Shown: positions 1 to 5,135, numbered from the stretch's first letter. The stretch is 5,396 bases of DNA from Candidatus Poribacteria bacterium (GCA_028818995.1 JAPPMR010000110.1:1-5396), one strand, 5' to 3'. Notes: a model not told the origin generated them from the letters alone. Translations and numbers: made by a program.

Positions 1-98
1 CCTAATACCTACGCAAATTAGATAGGATTGTCTTGGCGGATCCGGAGATTCGCCTTACGTTTATCAGGGAGCTGTGGACGGAACCAAATCCGTCTTAA
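1..98 (-). repeat. Leader repeat, copy B (overlaps the P-II 3' end)
   Basis: This segment aligns by eye at about 70% identity, with two or three small gaps, to 357-455. Shared blocks on the plus strand include cctaata, acgcaaat, tgtctt, cggat, gagattc, cctta, ggac and cgtctt. Read on the minus strand it runs through codons 84-94 of the P-II gene, past its stop, and ends in TTAGG at the window edge. TTAGG is how the ribosome site begins in the other copy (TTAGGAGAATCTCATG). I infer that another gene starts about ten bases beyond the left edge. Confidence 0.65.
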
Positions 99-348
99 AA
101 GTGGATGCTACCTGCTTTATAGCTTCTACGACTTCATCAATAATTTCTTCTGCAACAACGATCTCAATTTTCAACTTTGGCACAAAATCAAACACATGTT
201 CGTTATCGCGATAGAGTTCGGTATACCTACGGCTCCGTCTGAATCCGCGAACTTCACTCACTCTCATTCTCCGGACACCGACATTACTAAGAGCTTCCTT
301 GACTTCTTCCAGTTTGAAGGGGCGAATAATACACTCTATTTTTCTCAT
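64..348 (-). CDS. glnB: Truncated, degenerate P-II nitrogen regulatory protein (GlnB/GlnK family)
   Basis: P-II proteins are trimeric sensors of 2-oxoglutarate and ATP/ADP that control glutamine synthetase, its adenylyltransferase or ammonium channels. Residues 1-82 align without gaps to E. coli GlnB: MRKIECIIRPFKLEEVKEAL at the start, then EVRGF (32-36), the T-loop TELYR (43-47), DFVPK (54-58) and KIEIVV (60-65). The start is firm because AGGAG lies 6 nt upstream of the ATG. The protein ends at residue 94 in FKTDLVPSTAP followed by tandem TGA TAA, whereas family members run to about 112. It therefore lacks the DGK segment with Lys90 and the R-I-R-T-G strand with the ATP-binding arginines. 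Other key positions are changed: Gly37 to Arg, Gln39 (2-oxoglutarate ligand) to Ser, Tyr51 (uridylylation site) to His. Tyr46 and Lys58 remain. The foreign tail coincides with a duplicated leader sequence. It sits 283 bp downstream of glnA on the same strand. It may be a decaying paralog or a diverged regulator; family membership is sure, function is not. Confidence 0.85.
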   Translation of the reverse strand: MRKIECIIRPFKLEEVKEALSNVGVRRMRVSEVRGFRRSRRYTELYRDNEHVFDFVPKLKIEIVVAEEIIDEVVEAIKQVASTFKTDLVPSTAP

Positions 349-354
349 GAGATT

Positions 355-359
355 CTCCT
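355..359 (-). promoter_or_regulatory. Ribosome binding site of the P-II gene
   Basis: The minus strand reads AGGAG, then six bases (AATCTC), then ATG at 348. This fixes the start. The same box followed by AATCTC occurs again about 50 bp further upstream (399-412, AAGGAGAATCTC) without a start codon, so this ribosome site is part of a repeated leader. Confidence 0.8.
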
Positions 360-455
360 AATATCAACGCAAATGAAAGAGGTGTCTTAACGGATACTGA
401 GATTCTCCTTAAGTTTCATAAGATTGTAGCGGACAGATATAAGATTCGTCTTTAC
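357..455 (-). repeat. Leader repeat, copy A (upstream of the P-II gene)
   Basis: This is the partner of the repeat at 1-98, displaced by 356-357 bp, so the repeat unit would be this leader plus the shortened P-II gene. It holds the first ribosome-site-like box (399-412, AAGGAGAATCTC) and runs into the true ribosome site at 355-359. The two boxes are about 50 bp apart, and copy B keeps the same spacing (gagattcgcctta at 46-58, and the window edge). A 27-codon reading frame crosses it on the minus strand (MPQSIVKTNLISVR...), but it has no ribosome site and I do not call it a gene. Confidence 0.65.
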
Positions 456-631
456 AATAGACTGAGGCATCAAATTAACGCGTTTTCTTTCTATGATTTA
501 AGATAAATGTATTTGCTGGATGTTATCCTTTGCAATACACATGAAAATCAACATTCGCGCTGATACGATGCCTCAATTTCGGGTTCTTGTCCACAATGTT
601 CATTAGAACCTATCTCATGATAGAAATAGGT
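456..631. other. Rest of the glnA to P-II intergenic region
   Basis: Together with copy A of the leader repeat this fills the 283 bp between glnA and the P-II gene. I see no further gene. A 9-bp inverted repeat (tgaggcatc at 463-471, gatgcctca at 567-575) and a 5-bp hairpin just after the glnA stop (610-623) are present. Neither has the strong stem plus T-run of an intrinsic terminator, so read-through from glnA into the P-II gene is possible. I found no convincing promoter for the P-II gene here. Confidence 0.5.
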
Positions 632-2047
632 CTAAATATCGTGATAGAGGAAGAATTCATACGGGTGCGGCCGCATGTTAATAGCGTCTACCTCATTTTC
701 GCGTTTGTAATCAATCCAAACATCAAGCACATCTTCAGTAAACACATCACCCTTGAGAAGATATTCATGGTCATCTTCAAGCGCATCAAGTGCGTCACCG
801 AGAGAAACTGGCGTGGATTCAATATCGTCAAGTTCCTCTGGTTCAAGGTCGTAGAGGTCTTTATCCAAAGGATCGCCAGGATGGATTCGGTTCTGAATTC
901 CGTCAAGTCCAGCCATCATCAACGCGCTAAATGCAAGATATGGGTTACATGATGGGTCTGGGGTTCGGAATTCTACCCGTTTCGCTTTTTCACTCTTAGA
1001 ATATACAGGAATCCGGACGCATGCGCTTCTATTTCTTTGCGAATAAGCGATATTGACTGGTGCTTCATACCCTGGGACCAATCTTTTATAAGAATTGGTT
1101 GTCGGGGCAATGATCGCACATAATGAACGTGCATGTGCAAGTAAACCACCGATGTAATAAAGTGCAGTCTCACTCAGCAGTGAGTAGCCTTGCGGATCAA
1201 AAAAGACGTTCTTTCCATCTTTCCATAAACTTGTGTGCACGTGCATCCCTGAACCGTTGTCTTGGAAAAGCGGTTTCGGCATGAAAGTGGCTACCAAATT
1301 GTGAGAACGCGCAATATTTTTGATGATGTATTTATACAACGCAATTTTATCGCCGGTATCTGTAAGCGTTCCATAGCGTATGTCAATTTCACCTTGTCCC
1401 GCAGTTCCGACCTCGTGGTGATGTACTTCTACATCAACGCCGGATTCTATAAGCTTAAGACAGATTTCAGAACGGATGTCTTGGAGTGTGTCTGATGGCG
1501 GAACGGGGAAATAGCCCTCTTTATAGCGAGGCTTGTAACCAAGGTTAGGATTTTCTTCCCTACCGGAATTCCAACTTCCTTCAACGGAATCAACATGATA
1601 AAATCCCGAATTCTGGGTTTGCCCGTAGCGAATATCGTTCAATAGATAGAATTCTGCTTCAGGTCCCCAATAACTAATATCAGCGATACCTGTGGACTGA
1701 AGATACGCCTCCGCCTTCTGTGCAATATGCCGTACGTCGCGAGTGTAATTTTCCAAAGTAATTGGATCTTTGATATTACACGTAATGCTTAACGTCGGCA
1801 CTTGACAGACTGGATCAACCAGTGCTGTTGAAGGATCAGGAAAGAGCAACATATCGCTCTCGTTAATGGCTTGAAAACCACGGATACTTGACCCATCAAA
1901 ACCGATTCCTTCTTCAAACAGGTCTTCGCTCAATTCATCAACCATAATGGAGAAGTGCTGCCACATCCCTGGTAGGTCCATGAATTTGAGGTCAACTATC
2001 TTAATATTTTTTTCTTTTGCAAGTGCAACCACCTCACTTGGTGTCAT
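632..2047 (-). CDS. glnA: Glutamine synthetase, type I (beta subtype, adenylylatable)
   Basis: The enzyme makes glutamine from glutamate, ammonia and ATP in the cytoplasm as a dodecamer. Counted from the ATG at 2047 it has 471 residues and matches E. coli GlnA throughout. It has the Asp latch in GFDGSS (49-54), GPEAEF with metal ligands Glu130 and Glu132, HHHEVGTAGQGE (209-220) with Glu212 and Glu220, NGSGMHVH with His269, NSYKRLVPGYEAPV (318-331) with Arg322 and the flap Glu328, and RVEFRTPDP with Glu359 and Arg361. KDLYDLEPEE carries Tyr399, the equivalent of the adenylylation Tyr397, so this is subtype I-beta. An ATG two codons earlier (2053) is only 2 nt from the AGGAGG box. The ATG at 2047 lies 8 nt from it and gives the same distance to the VDL motif as E. 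coli GlnA. The gene looks intact, with all catalytic residues present. It is followed on the same strand by the P-II gene, a common pairing. Confidence 0.97.
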   Translation of the reverse strand: MTPSEVVALAKEKNIKIVDLKFMDLPGMWQHFSIMVDELSEDLFEEGIGFDGSSIRGFQAINESDMLLFPDPSTALVDPVCQVPTLSITCNIKDPITLENYTRDVRHIAQKAEAYLQSTGIADISYWGPEAEFYLLNDIRYGQTQNSGFYHVDSVEGSWNSGREENPNLGYKPRYKEGYFPVPPSDTLQDIRSEICLKLIESGVDVEVHHHEVGTAGQGEIDIRYGTLTDTGDKIALYKYIIKNIARSHNLVATFMPKPLFQDNGSGMHVHTSLWKDGKNVFFDPQGYSLLSETALYYIGGLLAHARSLCAIIAPTTNSYKRLVPGYEAPVNIAYSQRNRSACVRIPVYSKSEKAKRVEFRTPDPSCNPYLAFSALMMAGLDGIQNRIHPGDPLDKDLYDLEPEELDDIESTPVSLGDALDALEDDHEYLLKGDVFTEDVLDVWIDYKRENEVDAINMRPHPYEFFLYHDI

Positions 2048-2055
2048 TCGCATTT

Positions 2056-2061
2056 CCTCCT
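2056..2061 (-). promoter_or_regulatory. Ribosome binding site of glnA (decides the start)
   Basis: The minus strand reads AGGAGG. It is 2 nt from the ATG at 2053 and 8 nt from the in-frame ATG at 2047. The second spacing is normal, so translation most likely begins at 2047. Confidence 0.8.
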
Positions 2062-2369
2062 AAGTGGATCAAATATAGTAATTATAACTCGTAATGTGTC
2101 ATCATATCGGTGCGCAACTTATATAATATTCCACAAGAATTCTTATGAAAAACTATGCAAAGTCTATGCCAATTTTGTAACCTTGCTTCAGTTCTGGCAT
2201 TCTAAAACACGCCGACGACGACAAAATCACACAGAGCATAGAAAGAAGCCACGTAATTAAACATTGATAATTAAAGTCTCTATGAGAAAATATGTAGAAA
2301 AGGACTACGAAATATGCTAAATTATTAGGCATAGAATTGCCCAAAATTTCAGCAGAATTACGATTCTTT
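2062..2369. other. Gene-free AT-rich stretch between dcd and glnA
   Basis: About 310 bp without a supported gene. The right-hand part near glnA carries the candidate promoter elements. A 63-codon minus-strand frame at 2153-2344 begins with TTG, contains a hydrophobic run ending SSSAC and stops soon after. It lacks a convincing ribosome site or any recognisable domain, so I leave it uncalled. It could be a remnant of a lipoprotein N-terminus. No terminator with a stem and T-run is visible after dcd. Confidence 0.5.
2123..2151 (-). promoter_or_regulatory. Candidate glnA promoter with a palindrome in its spacer
   Basis: On the minus strand TTTTCA (2151-2146, 4/6 to the -35 consensus) and TATTAT (2128-2123, 5/6 to the -10) are 17 bp apart. 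The perfect palindrome AAGAATTCTT (2135-2144) lies inside the spacer, where a repressor or activator site would act. A separate TATAAT (2086-2081) nearer the gene lacks a usable -35. The region is AT-rich, so such matches arise easily. No sigma-54 promoter (GG and GC with the right spacing) was found. Confidence 0.25.
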
Positions 2370-2951
2370 CTATTTTTTTAATTCAACATCTTCAGCAAAA
2401 CGACTCATTTCAGGGCCATCTTGCCCAGCATATTTATTCGCTGGTTTCAATCGGTAAGGCATACTTGATGGTGATGAAAGTTGTTCAAAGGTAAAGGCAC
2501 AAATCCGCATACCTGGATAGAGTTTGACAGGCATCCGTCCGAGATTGCCAAGTTCCAGAGTAGCGTTCCCAACCCACCCCGGATCGAACAGCCCCGCGGT
2601 ACTGTGAACGATAATACCGAGTCTACCGAGACTGCTTCTGCCTTCAAGCCTCGCCATCACGTCGTCTGCTAATTCCAGTTTTTCATGTGTAGCGGCGAGA
2701 ACAAACTCACCTGGTTGCATCGTAAATGCCTCACCATCAGGCACATCAACTTCCCGCATGAGATCATCAGCATCGACCTTTTCCTTCAAATCAATAAACG
2801 GATATTTGCTATGCTCAAAAACGCGAAAGGTGTTGCCCAATCTGAAATCAATTGAACAACTTCCCCATTGTGTTTCTAAATCTGGCTCAGGGGTGATCTT
2901 AATTTTTCCTTTGCTTATATATTGACGAATATCTACATCTGATAAAATCAT
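2370..2951 (-). CDS. dcd: dCTP deaminase, probably the bifunctional dUMP-forming type
   Basis: Dcd deaminates dCTP to supply dUTP/dUMP for thymidylate synthesis; it is a cytoplasmic trimer of the dUTPase-like fold. The 193 residues are full length for the family. The start MILSDVDIRQYI, then SIDFRLG (33-39) and QPGEFVLAATHE (79-90), lead to the signature GRSSLGRLG (104-112), HSTAGLFDPGW (116-126) and TLELGN (131-136). The catalytic Glu is Glu133, Ala119 is the conserved active-site alanine, and the C-terminal KYAGQDGP (173-180) is the nucleotide-closing tail. HSTAG followed by a hydrophobic pair and DPG, and the ending around SPSSMPY, match the Mycobacterium tuberculosis bifunctional dCTP deaminase/dUTPase better than the E. 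coli enzyme (HVTAHRIDPGW). The dUMP-forming activity is inference by resemblance. The ATG has only a weak GGTAG box upstream and may be leaderless. glcF ends 81 bp upstream on the same strand. Confidence 0.95.
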   Translation of the reverse strand: MILSDVDIRQYISKGKIKITPEPDLETQWGSCSIDFRLGNTFRVFEHSKYPFIDLKEKVDADDLMREVDVPDGEAFTMQPGEFVLAATHEKLELADDVMARLEGRSSLGRLGIIVHSTAGLFDPGWVGNATLELGNLGRMPVKLYPGMRICAFTFEQLSSPSSMPYRLKPANKYAGQDGPEMSRFAEDVELKK

Positions 2952-2957
2952 AATTTA

Positions 2958-2986
2958 ATACTACCATAATTTTGCAAAGATGTCAC
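2958..2986 (-). promoter_or_regulatory. Candidate dcd promoter giving a leaderless transcript
   Basis: On the minus strand GTGACA (2986-2981, 5/6 to TTGACA), a 17-bp spacer, and TAGTAT (2963-2958) preceded by TGG, an extended -10 motif. A start seven bases past the -10 falls on the A of the dcd ATG at 2951. This agrees with the lack of a good ribosome site. Promoter matches in AT-rich DNA are weak evidence taken singly. Confidence 0.4.
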
Positions 2987-3032
2987 GTTTTTTATAGTTT
3001 CGTTTTGTTCACACAAATTCGGAAGGTTGATC

Positions 3033-4361
3033 CTATTCTTCCCAATCTTCTGGAGAAAGGCCGCGATAGGCATAATCAAGAAGAGTAACGGGATGCATCG
3101 CTTTCATATTTAATCCGTGTTTTTGGATACCGAGTTGGATCTGGAGTAAACATCCAGGATTTCCAGTTGCGACAATATCCGCGTCAGTTTCGGCGATGTG
3201 CTCCATTTTCCGTTCCAAAATCTCCTGTGAAAGTTCTGGTTGCGTGATGTTATAGATACCCGCACTCCCACAACACCATTCGGATTCTGTCAACTCAATT
3301 AGTTCAAGTCCCGGTATCGTTTGCAAGACTTTTCGGGGTTGTGATTTCACACGTTGCCCGTGTAGGAGGTGGCACGGTTCATCGTACGTGACTCGTTGTT
3401 GAATCTCGCCTTTTGGTGGGACCATCTCAATTTCGGCTAAAAACTCACTGATGTCTCGCATTTTGTGGCTAAAATTTTCAGCTTTCTCCGCGTAAACTGT
3501 ATCATTTTCAAGAAGTGGCTCATATTCCTTGAGCGTTGCCCCACAACCAGCAGAGTTTATGATGATTGCGTCTAAATTCTCGTTCTCAAACGCATCTATG
3601 TTCTGTTTAGCGAGGTCTGATGCGACATCGCGCGCGCCGTTATGTAGGTGTAGTGCACCACAGCAGGTCTGCCTGCGTGGTGTGATAACTTCACATCCGT
3701 TTTGTGCTAACACGCGAATAGTTGCCAAATTTGTCTCAGTAAAAACCTGATTCATGATACACCCAGGAATAAAACCGACGCGAAATCGTGTCTCCCCTTC
3801 CGCTGGTGTGATGTCACGTATTGTATATTTGAGACGTGGCGGCGGAATTTTTGGTAGCATGGACTCCATCTTCCCGAGTTGTCCCATCAGTTTAAGAATT
3901 CCTGTTTTCTGAACTAACCAGCGAAGACCAAGTCTTTGATAGAGCCACATCAATTCAAAAATGAGGTCTAACCGTTCTTTATTTGGCAGAATTTGCTTGA
4001 AGACGAGATTGGTCCAGAATCGGTAACTTGCAGACCGATGTGCGTTTTGTTCATAAATGGCACGCGCCTGTTCCAGAAGTTCACCGAAGTGAACACCAGA
4101 AGGACAAGCGGTCTCACAGGCACGACAATCTAAACACCGATAGATGTATTCTGCCCACTCTTCGTTAAGGGGCGTGGCATCTTGCGGTTTGAATGCACTC
4201 CCCATGAGATATAATCTTCCTCTGGGGGAATCGGTTTCTAATCCTAATTCTCGGTAAGTTGGACAGGTAGGTAGGCAAAGACCACAGTGTGTACAGGCAT
4301 CCCATTTTTTCCAACTGAAGGTCTCCATGCCGATTAGCGGTTGTGTTTGTTGGGTGGACAT
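3033..4361 (-). CDS. glcF: Glycolate/D-lactate oxidase iron-sulfur subunit (GlcF-like)
   Basis: GlcF-type proteins pass electrons from a flavin 2-hydroxyacid dehydrogenase (GlcD/GlcE) to the membrane quinone pool. The 442 residues hold two ferredoxin-type [4Fe-4S] motifs, CTHCGLCLPTC (Cys23, 26, 29, 33) and CLDCRACETAC (Cys76, 79, 82, 86), then PSGV. Two CCG domains follow: Cys201, Cys233-Cys234-Gly235 and Cys273; then Cys330-His331, Cys363-Cys364-Gly365 and Cys404. SPRGRLYLM (45-53) and SEWCCGSAGIY (360-370) match E. coli GlcF closely. It is about 35 residues longer than the E. coli protein, mostly in the linker around 110-195, which is rich in hydrophobic and basic residues. No GlcD or GlcE is in the window; the partner may lie elsewhere. 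No Shine-Dalgarno is visible before the ATG at 4361 or before Met12, so the exact start is uncertain. Related LutA or GlpC proteins are possible, but GlcF fits best. Confidence 0.9.
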   Translation of the reverse strand: MSTQQTQPLIGMETFSWKKWDACTHCGLCLPTCPTYRELGLETDSPRGRLYLMGSAFKPQDATPLNEEWAEYIYRCLDCRACETACPSGVHFGELLEQARAIYEQNAHRSASYRFWTNLVFKQILPNKERLDLIFELMWLYQRLGLRWLVQKTGILKLMGQLGKMESMLPKIPPPRLKYTIRDITPAEGETRFRVGFIPGCIMNQVFTETNLATIRVLAQNGCEVITPRRQTCCGALHLHNGARDVASDLAKQNIDAFENENLDAIIINSAGCGATLKEYEPLLENDTVYAEKAENFSHKMRDISEFLAEIEMVPPKGEIQQRVTYDEPCHLLHGQRVKSQPRKVLQTIPGLELIELTESEWCCGSAGIYNITQPELSQEILERKMEHIAETDADIVATGNPGCLLQIQLGIQKHGLNMKAMHPVTLLDYAYRGLSPEDWEE

Positions 4362-4368
4362 ATAAAGT

Positions 4369-4396
4369 TTATTACGTTGGCGTTATTTCTTTTCAA
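4369..4396 (-). promoter_or_regulatory. Weak candidate promoter of glcF
   Basis: On the minus strand TTGAAA (4396-4391, 5/6 to the -35) is followed 16 bp later by TAATAA (4374-4369, 3/6 to the -10). The expected start would fall at or next to the ATG at 4361, which has no ribosome site. This resembles the arrangement before dcd but is weaker. Confidence 0.2.
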
Positions 4397-4420
4397 TTAT
4401 TTGATTACAGTCTATTTCAT

Positions 4421-4450
4421 AAATCGTAGGAGGGCTTCTAAGCCCGATTT
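4421..4450 (+). repeat. REP-like hairpin 1 (GTAG foot, GGGCTT stem)
   Basis: The outer arms are AAATC (4421-4425) and GATTT (4446-4450). Between them GTAGGA is unpaired, followed by GGGCTT (4432-4437), CT, and AAGCCC (4440-4445). The layout, GTAG next to the 5' side of a short palindrome, is that of REP sequences bound by REP-associated tyrosine transposases. The stem sequence differs from its neighbours but is fully self-complementary. Confidence 0.6.
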
Positions 4451-4460
4451 ATTATCCAAA

Positions 4461-4491
4461 GGTAGGCGCGTTTTGTAAACGCGCCGAGACC
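4461..4491 (+). repeat. REP-like hairpin 2 (GTAG foot, GGCGCGTTT stem)
   Basis: GTAG at 4462-4465 leads into a 9-bp perfect stem, GGCGCGTTT (4465-4473) and AAACGCGCC (4477-4485), with loop TGT; the flanking GGT and ACC could pair further. The core of 26 bases recurs exactly, on the opposite strand and split in two, at 4511-4523 and 4637-4651. Confidence 0.75.
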
Positions 4492-4523
4492 AGACCTAAG
4501 ACGACATAAACGGCGCGTTTACA

Positions 4524-4636
4524 TGAAGATTAAGAAAATATTTCGGTAATTCTAATTTTACCCAAACCCGGTAGGTGCGGTTTCTAACCGCACCGGATAT
4601 TTCTCCAAATTACCGAATTAATAAATTAATCCTCAT
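4524..4636. mobile_element. 113-bp palindromic insert (MITE-like) within a REP-like copy
   Basis: The ends are inverted repeats: ATGAAGATTAA (4523-4533) against TTAATCCTCAT (4626-4636), 10 of 11 matching, counting one flanking base. Eight less matched bases lie inside on each side, then a perfect 10-bp pair TTCGGTAATT (4542-4551) and AATTACCGAA (4608-4617). The spacing is identical on both sides. Another REP-like hairpin sits near the centre. CA occurs on both sides of the insert (4522-4523, 4637-4638) but once in the uninterrupted copy, as expected for a 2-bp target duplication. It has no coding capacity, so any movement would depend on a transposase elsewhere. Calling it mobile is inference from the split repeat. 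Confidence 0.55.
4568..4596 (+). repeat. REP-like hairpin 3 (GTAG foot, GGTGCGGTT stem)
   Basis: GTAG (4571-4574) opens a 9-bp perfect stem, GGTGCGGTT (4574-4582) and AACCGCACC (4586-4594), loop TCT, with outer CC and GG. It shares the plan of hairpin 2 but almost every stem position differs, with pairing kept. It is carried inside the 113-bp insert. Confidence 0.7.
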
Positions 4637-4719
4637 CAAAACGCGCCTACCAGGGGGTGGAGGACTTTGTATACCTCAAACTTTAAAATCCGAACTGCAT
4701 TTTACCCAACCAGACTATG

Positions 4720-5133
4720 TTATCGGTGAAATCTTTCCAAAATTGCATGGGTAAACCAAAGCAGGACTAACACAATCAAGCCAATTGTGGCAAATATCAT
4801 GCCTTTGGAACTGACTGTCCCAACGAAACTTTTCTTGATATTATTCCTTCTGCTTTCGTTAATCTTGTCCGCAAGCATCCGTTTTTCGTATTTTGTCAAA
4901 TTTTTCTTTTGTGTAGGCAATAGGTCTGAGGGATTCCGTCTATAAATTCCGCTTTTCCATTTTCTGTATAGAATGCGAAAAACTATTACACATCCCACAG
5001 TTCCGAATAAGATGGCTACACCAATAAGCATATCTGTTATAGGGAGAAAGTTAACAGGATCGGTTGGATGAGGTCTGTCCGGTGCGGCGTATAAAGTCTC
5101 GCTTATGATGAAAACCGCATGCATAGTTTCCAT
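4720..5133 (-). CDS. Small two-TM membrane protein of unknown function
   Basis: I do not recognise this protein (137 residues from the ATG at 5133). Two hydrophobic segments stand out: about residues 31-54 (PITDMLIGVAILFGTVGC and on) and about 111-131 (GMIFATIGLIVLVLLWFTHA). Between them is a strongly basic, polar stretch of some 55 residues (RKWKSGIYRR, QKKNLTKYEKR, NESRRNNIKK). By the positive-inside rule this places the loop in the cytoplasm and both ends outside. An in-frame GTG at 5139 overlaps the larE stop (GTGA) and sits 1 nt from a GGGG box. The ATG at 5133 lies 7 nt from the same box and is the better start. The tight junction with larE suggests co-transcription and perhaps translational coupling. 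A role with LarE is possible but unproven. Confidence 0.75.
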   Translation of the reverse strand: METMHAVFIISETLYAAPDRPHPTDPVNFLPITDMLIGVAILFGTVGCVIVFRILYRKWKSGIYRRNPSDLLPTQKKNLTKYEKRMLADKINESRRNNIKKSFVGTVSSKGMIFATIGLIVLVLLWFTHAILERFHR

Positions 5134-5135
5134 TG

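Larger units (their letters stand above)
4511..4651 (-). repeat. Inverted copy of hairpin 2, interrupted by an insert
   Basis: On the plus strand the left half CGGCGCGTTTACA (4511-4523) and the right half CAAAACGCGCCTACC (4637-4651) both match the reverse complement of hairpin 2 without a mismatch. Joined at the shared CA they rebuild the 26-base core, including its CTAC foot. The 113 bp between the halves are foreign to the repeat. An intact copy was evidently split after it arose. Confidence 0.75.
4362..4719. other. Gene-free region holding a REP-like hairpin cluster
   Basis: These 358 bp between the membrane-protein gene and glcF contain no plausible reading frame. About half is taken up by at least four related hairpin repeats, listed separately, in both orientations, and a short palindromic insert. 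The right end (4652-4719) after the membrane-protein stop has no T-run terminator. The hairpins may instead shield the 3' end of that transcript, a known effect of REP sequences. Confidence 0.7.

Noticed and set aside
1..66. A simple single frameshift hiding a normal P-II C-terminus
   Set aside because: The other two minus-strand frames do not give the expected GDGK...RIRTG sequence; one frame has only a faint resemblance (VRRISGS), and the DNA matches the leader repeat instead.
28..390. Plus-strand frame of 120 codons across the P-II gene
   Set aside because: It is antisense to a clear P-II coding sequence and its translation shows no domain; a shadow frame.
463..575. 9-bp inverted repeat TGAGGCATC / GATGCCTCA as ends of an insertion element
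   Set aside because: The match does not extend beyond 9 bp, there is no target duplication, and nothing between the arms looks like an element; chance is likely.
610..623. Hairpin CTATC-TCAT-GATAG just after the glnA stop as a terminator
   Set aside because: The stem is only 5 bp, mostly A/T, and no T-run follows on the minus strand.
587..952. Plus-strand frame of 121 codons antisense to the 3' part of glnA
   Set aside because: The minus-strand frame is unmistakable glutamine synthetase; this frame has no ribosome site or recognisable protein.
2062..2160. Sigma-54 promoter upstream of glnA
   Set aside because: A TGG and a TTGC occur on the minus strand, but the distance between GG and GC is 15 rather than 10 bases, so the consensus is not met.
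2153..2344. 63-codon minus-strand frame with a hydrophobic run ending SSSAC, slightly like a lipoprotein signal
   Set aside because: It starts with TTG, lacks a clear ribosome site, has no mature domain after the cysteine (about 17 residues) and no recognisable family. It could be a remnant but is not supported as a gene.
2354..2367. Hairpin AGAAT-TACG-ATTCT just after the dcd stop
   Set aside because: The stem is weak and the T-rich stretch lies on the wrong side for minus-strand transcription; no plus-strand gene would use it.
4421..4651. CRISPR array
   Set aside because: The repeats are short palindromes in both orientations with unequal spacing and differing stems; there are no constant direct repeats, spacers or cas genes.
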